Below, in pieces: positions 6,511 through 6,868 of a stretch of DNA of 6,868 nt. How positions within the stretch are numbered: the stretch's first letter is position 1; each line of letters begins with the position of its first letter. The notes below the pieces were generated by a model, which worked only from the letters and a program-made list of their open reading frames with translations, was not told where the DNA came from and did no database searches. Source of the DNA: an uncultured bacterium (GTDB taxonomy: Bacteria > Spirochaetota > Brevinematia > DTOW01); contig CALFVP010000161.1 of NCBI GenBank assembly GCA_937928175.1, positions 1-6,868 of the forward strand, read 5' to 3'. The position numbers were made by a program, and so were the translations under genes.

Positions 6511-6868
6511 AGGTAGTAGAAAAACCTGATGTACTTCAAAGAGAGATTATTTTATTGAAAAGGAAAGGGAAAAGAGTTGGTTTTGTTCCTACTATGGGAG
6601 CTTTACATGAAGGACATTTATCGTTGGTTAGACAAAGTAAAAAAGATAACGAAATTACGGTTGTAAGCATTTTTGTTAATCCTACCCAGTTTGGCCCTAA
6701 TGAAGATTATAATACCTATCCAAGACAATTTGAGAATGATAAAAATTTGCTTGAAGCTGAAGGAGTTGATTACCTATTTTATCCTTCCGTTGAAGATATG
6801 TATCCAGAAGGTTATGAAACTTACGTAGAGCTTGAGAATTTGCCAAACTATTTATGTGGTTTATCAAG
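6507..6868 (+). CDS. panC: PanC, pantoate--beta-alanine ligase (N-terminal part)
   Basis: PanC joins pantoate and beta-alanine with ATP, through a pantoyl-adenylate intermediate, to make pantothenate, the precursor of coenzyme A. The gene runs off the window, and 120 complete codons are present of an expected ~280. Visible family motifs are VPTMGALHEGH (27-37), containing the nucleotide-binding HxGH (H34, H37); SIFVNPTQFGPNED (54-67); YPRQFENDKNLL (71-82); GVDYLFYPS (86-94); MYPEGYETYV (98-107); and the start of the CGLS motif at 117-120, which is followed in the family by RPGHF. The start at 6507 shares ATGA with the plsY stop and lies at the usual distance from the HxGH motif. The other pantothenate genes (panB, panD) are not seen here and may lie downstream or elsewhere. 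The cut is only the window edge; nothing suggests a broken gene. Confidence 0.96.
   Translation, partial: MKVVEKPDVLQREIILLKRKGKRVGFVPTMGALHEGHLSLVRQSKKDNEITVVSIFVNPTQFGPNEDYNTYPRQFENDKNLLEAEGVDYLFYPSVEDMYPEGYETYVELENLPNYLCGLS

Noticed and set aside
575..6830. Repeated AACGTT/TACGTW hexamers as a possible uptake or recognition signal
   Set aside because: The ACGT core occurs about as often as base composition predicts, and most copies are in-frame Asn-Val or Tyr-Val codon pairs.

Overview
The window is a low-GC (by eye about 30%), strongly G-over-C-skewed stretch in which every gene lies on the + strand. It reads as an ordinary chromosomal core region of a diderm bacterium: an outer-membrane assembly protein (BamA) is encoded beside housekeeping genes for lipid, cofactor and tRNA metabolism. 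The low GC, a five-POTRA BamA and the HD-GYP protein architecture (short N-terminal domain, long linker, C-terminal beta-rich tail) would fit a low-GC spirochaete. That placement is an impression from memory of protein style, not a demonstrated assignment.

Layout, left to right. (1) The 3' end of a TIM-barrel AP endonuclease gene (to 193), overlapping by 11 nt the start of (2) a degenerate HD-GYP signalling protein (183-1325). (3) After a 53-nt gap comes bamA (1379-3793), closed by a clear intrinsic terminator (3797-3830). (4) comM/yifB, a Mg-chelatase-like AAA+ protein (3923-5455), sits alone behind an AT-rich leader. (5) After a 135-nt spacer carrying a near-consensus sigma70-type promoter, a tight operon gatC-plsY-panC begins (5591 to the window end). 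panC is cut by the window edge.

How the genes work together: the first three genes could share transcription (overlap, then a short gap) and end at the terminator after bamA, although their functions (DNA repair, c-di-GMP-type signalling, outer-membrane biogenesis) are not obviously one pathway. comM belongs to DNA recombination during natural transformation. gatC-plsY-panC is a mixed housekeeping operon: tRNA amidation, phospholipid synthesis and pantothenate synthesis, held together by an 8-nt gap and a 4-nt ATGA overlap.

I see no mobile element, CRISPR array, RNA gene or clearly new multi-gene system. The points that deserve a second look are molecular details: a gatC transcript that appears to be leaderless, a ComM lacking the usual cysteine cluster, an HD-GYP protein whose HD histidine is methionine, and an abrupt change of synonymous codon choice inside comM at the domain boundary.
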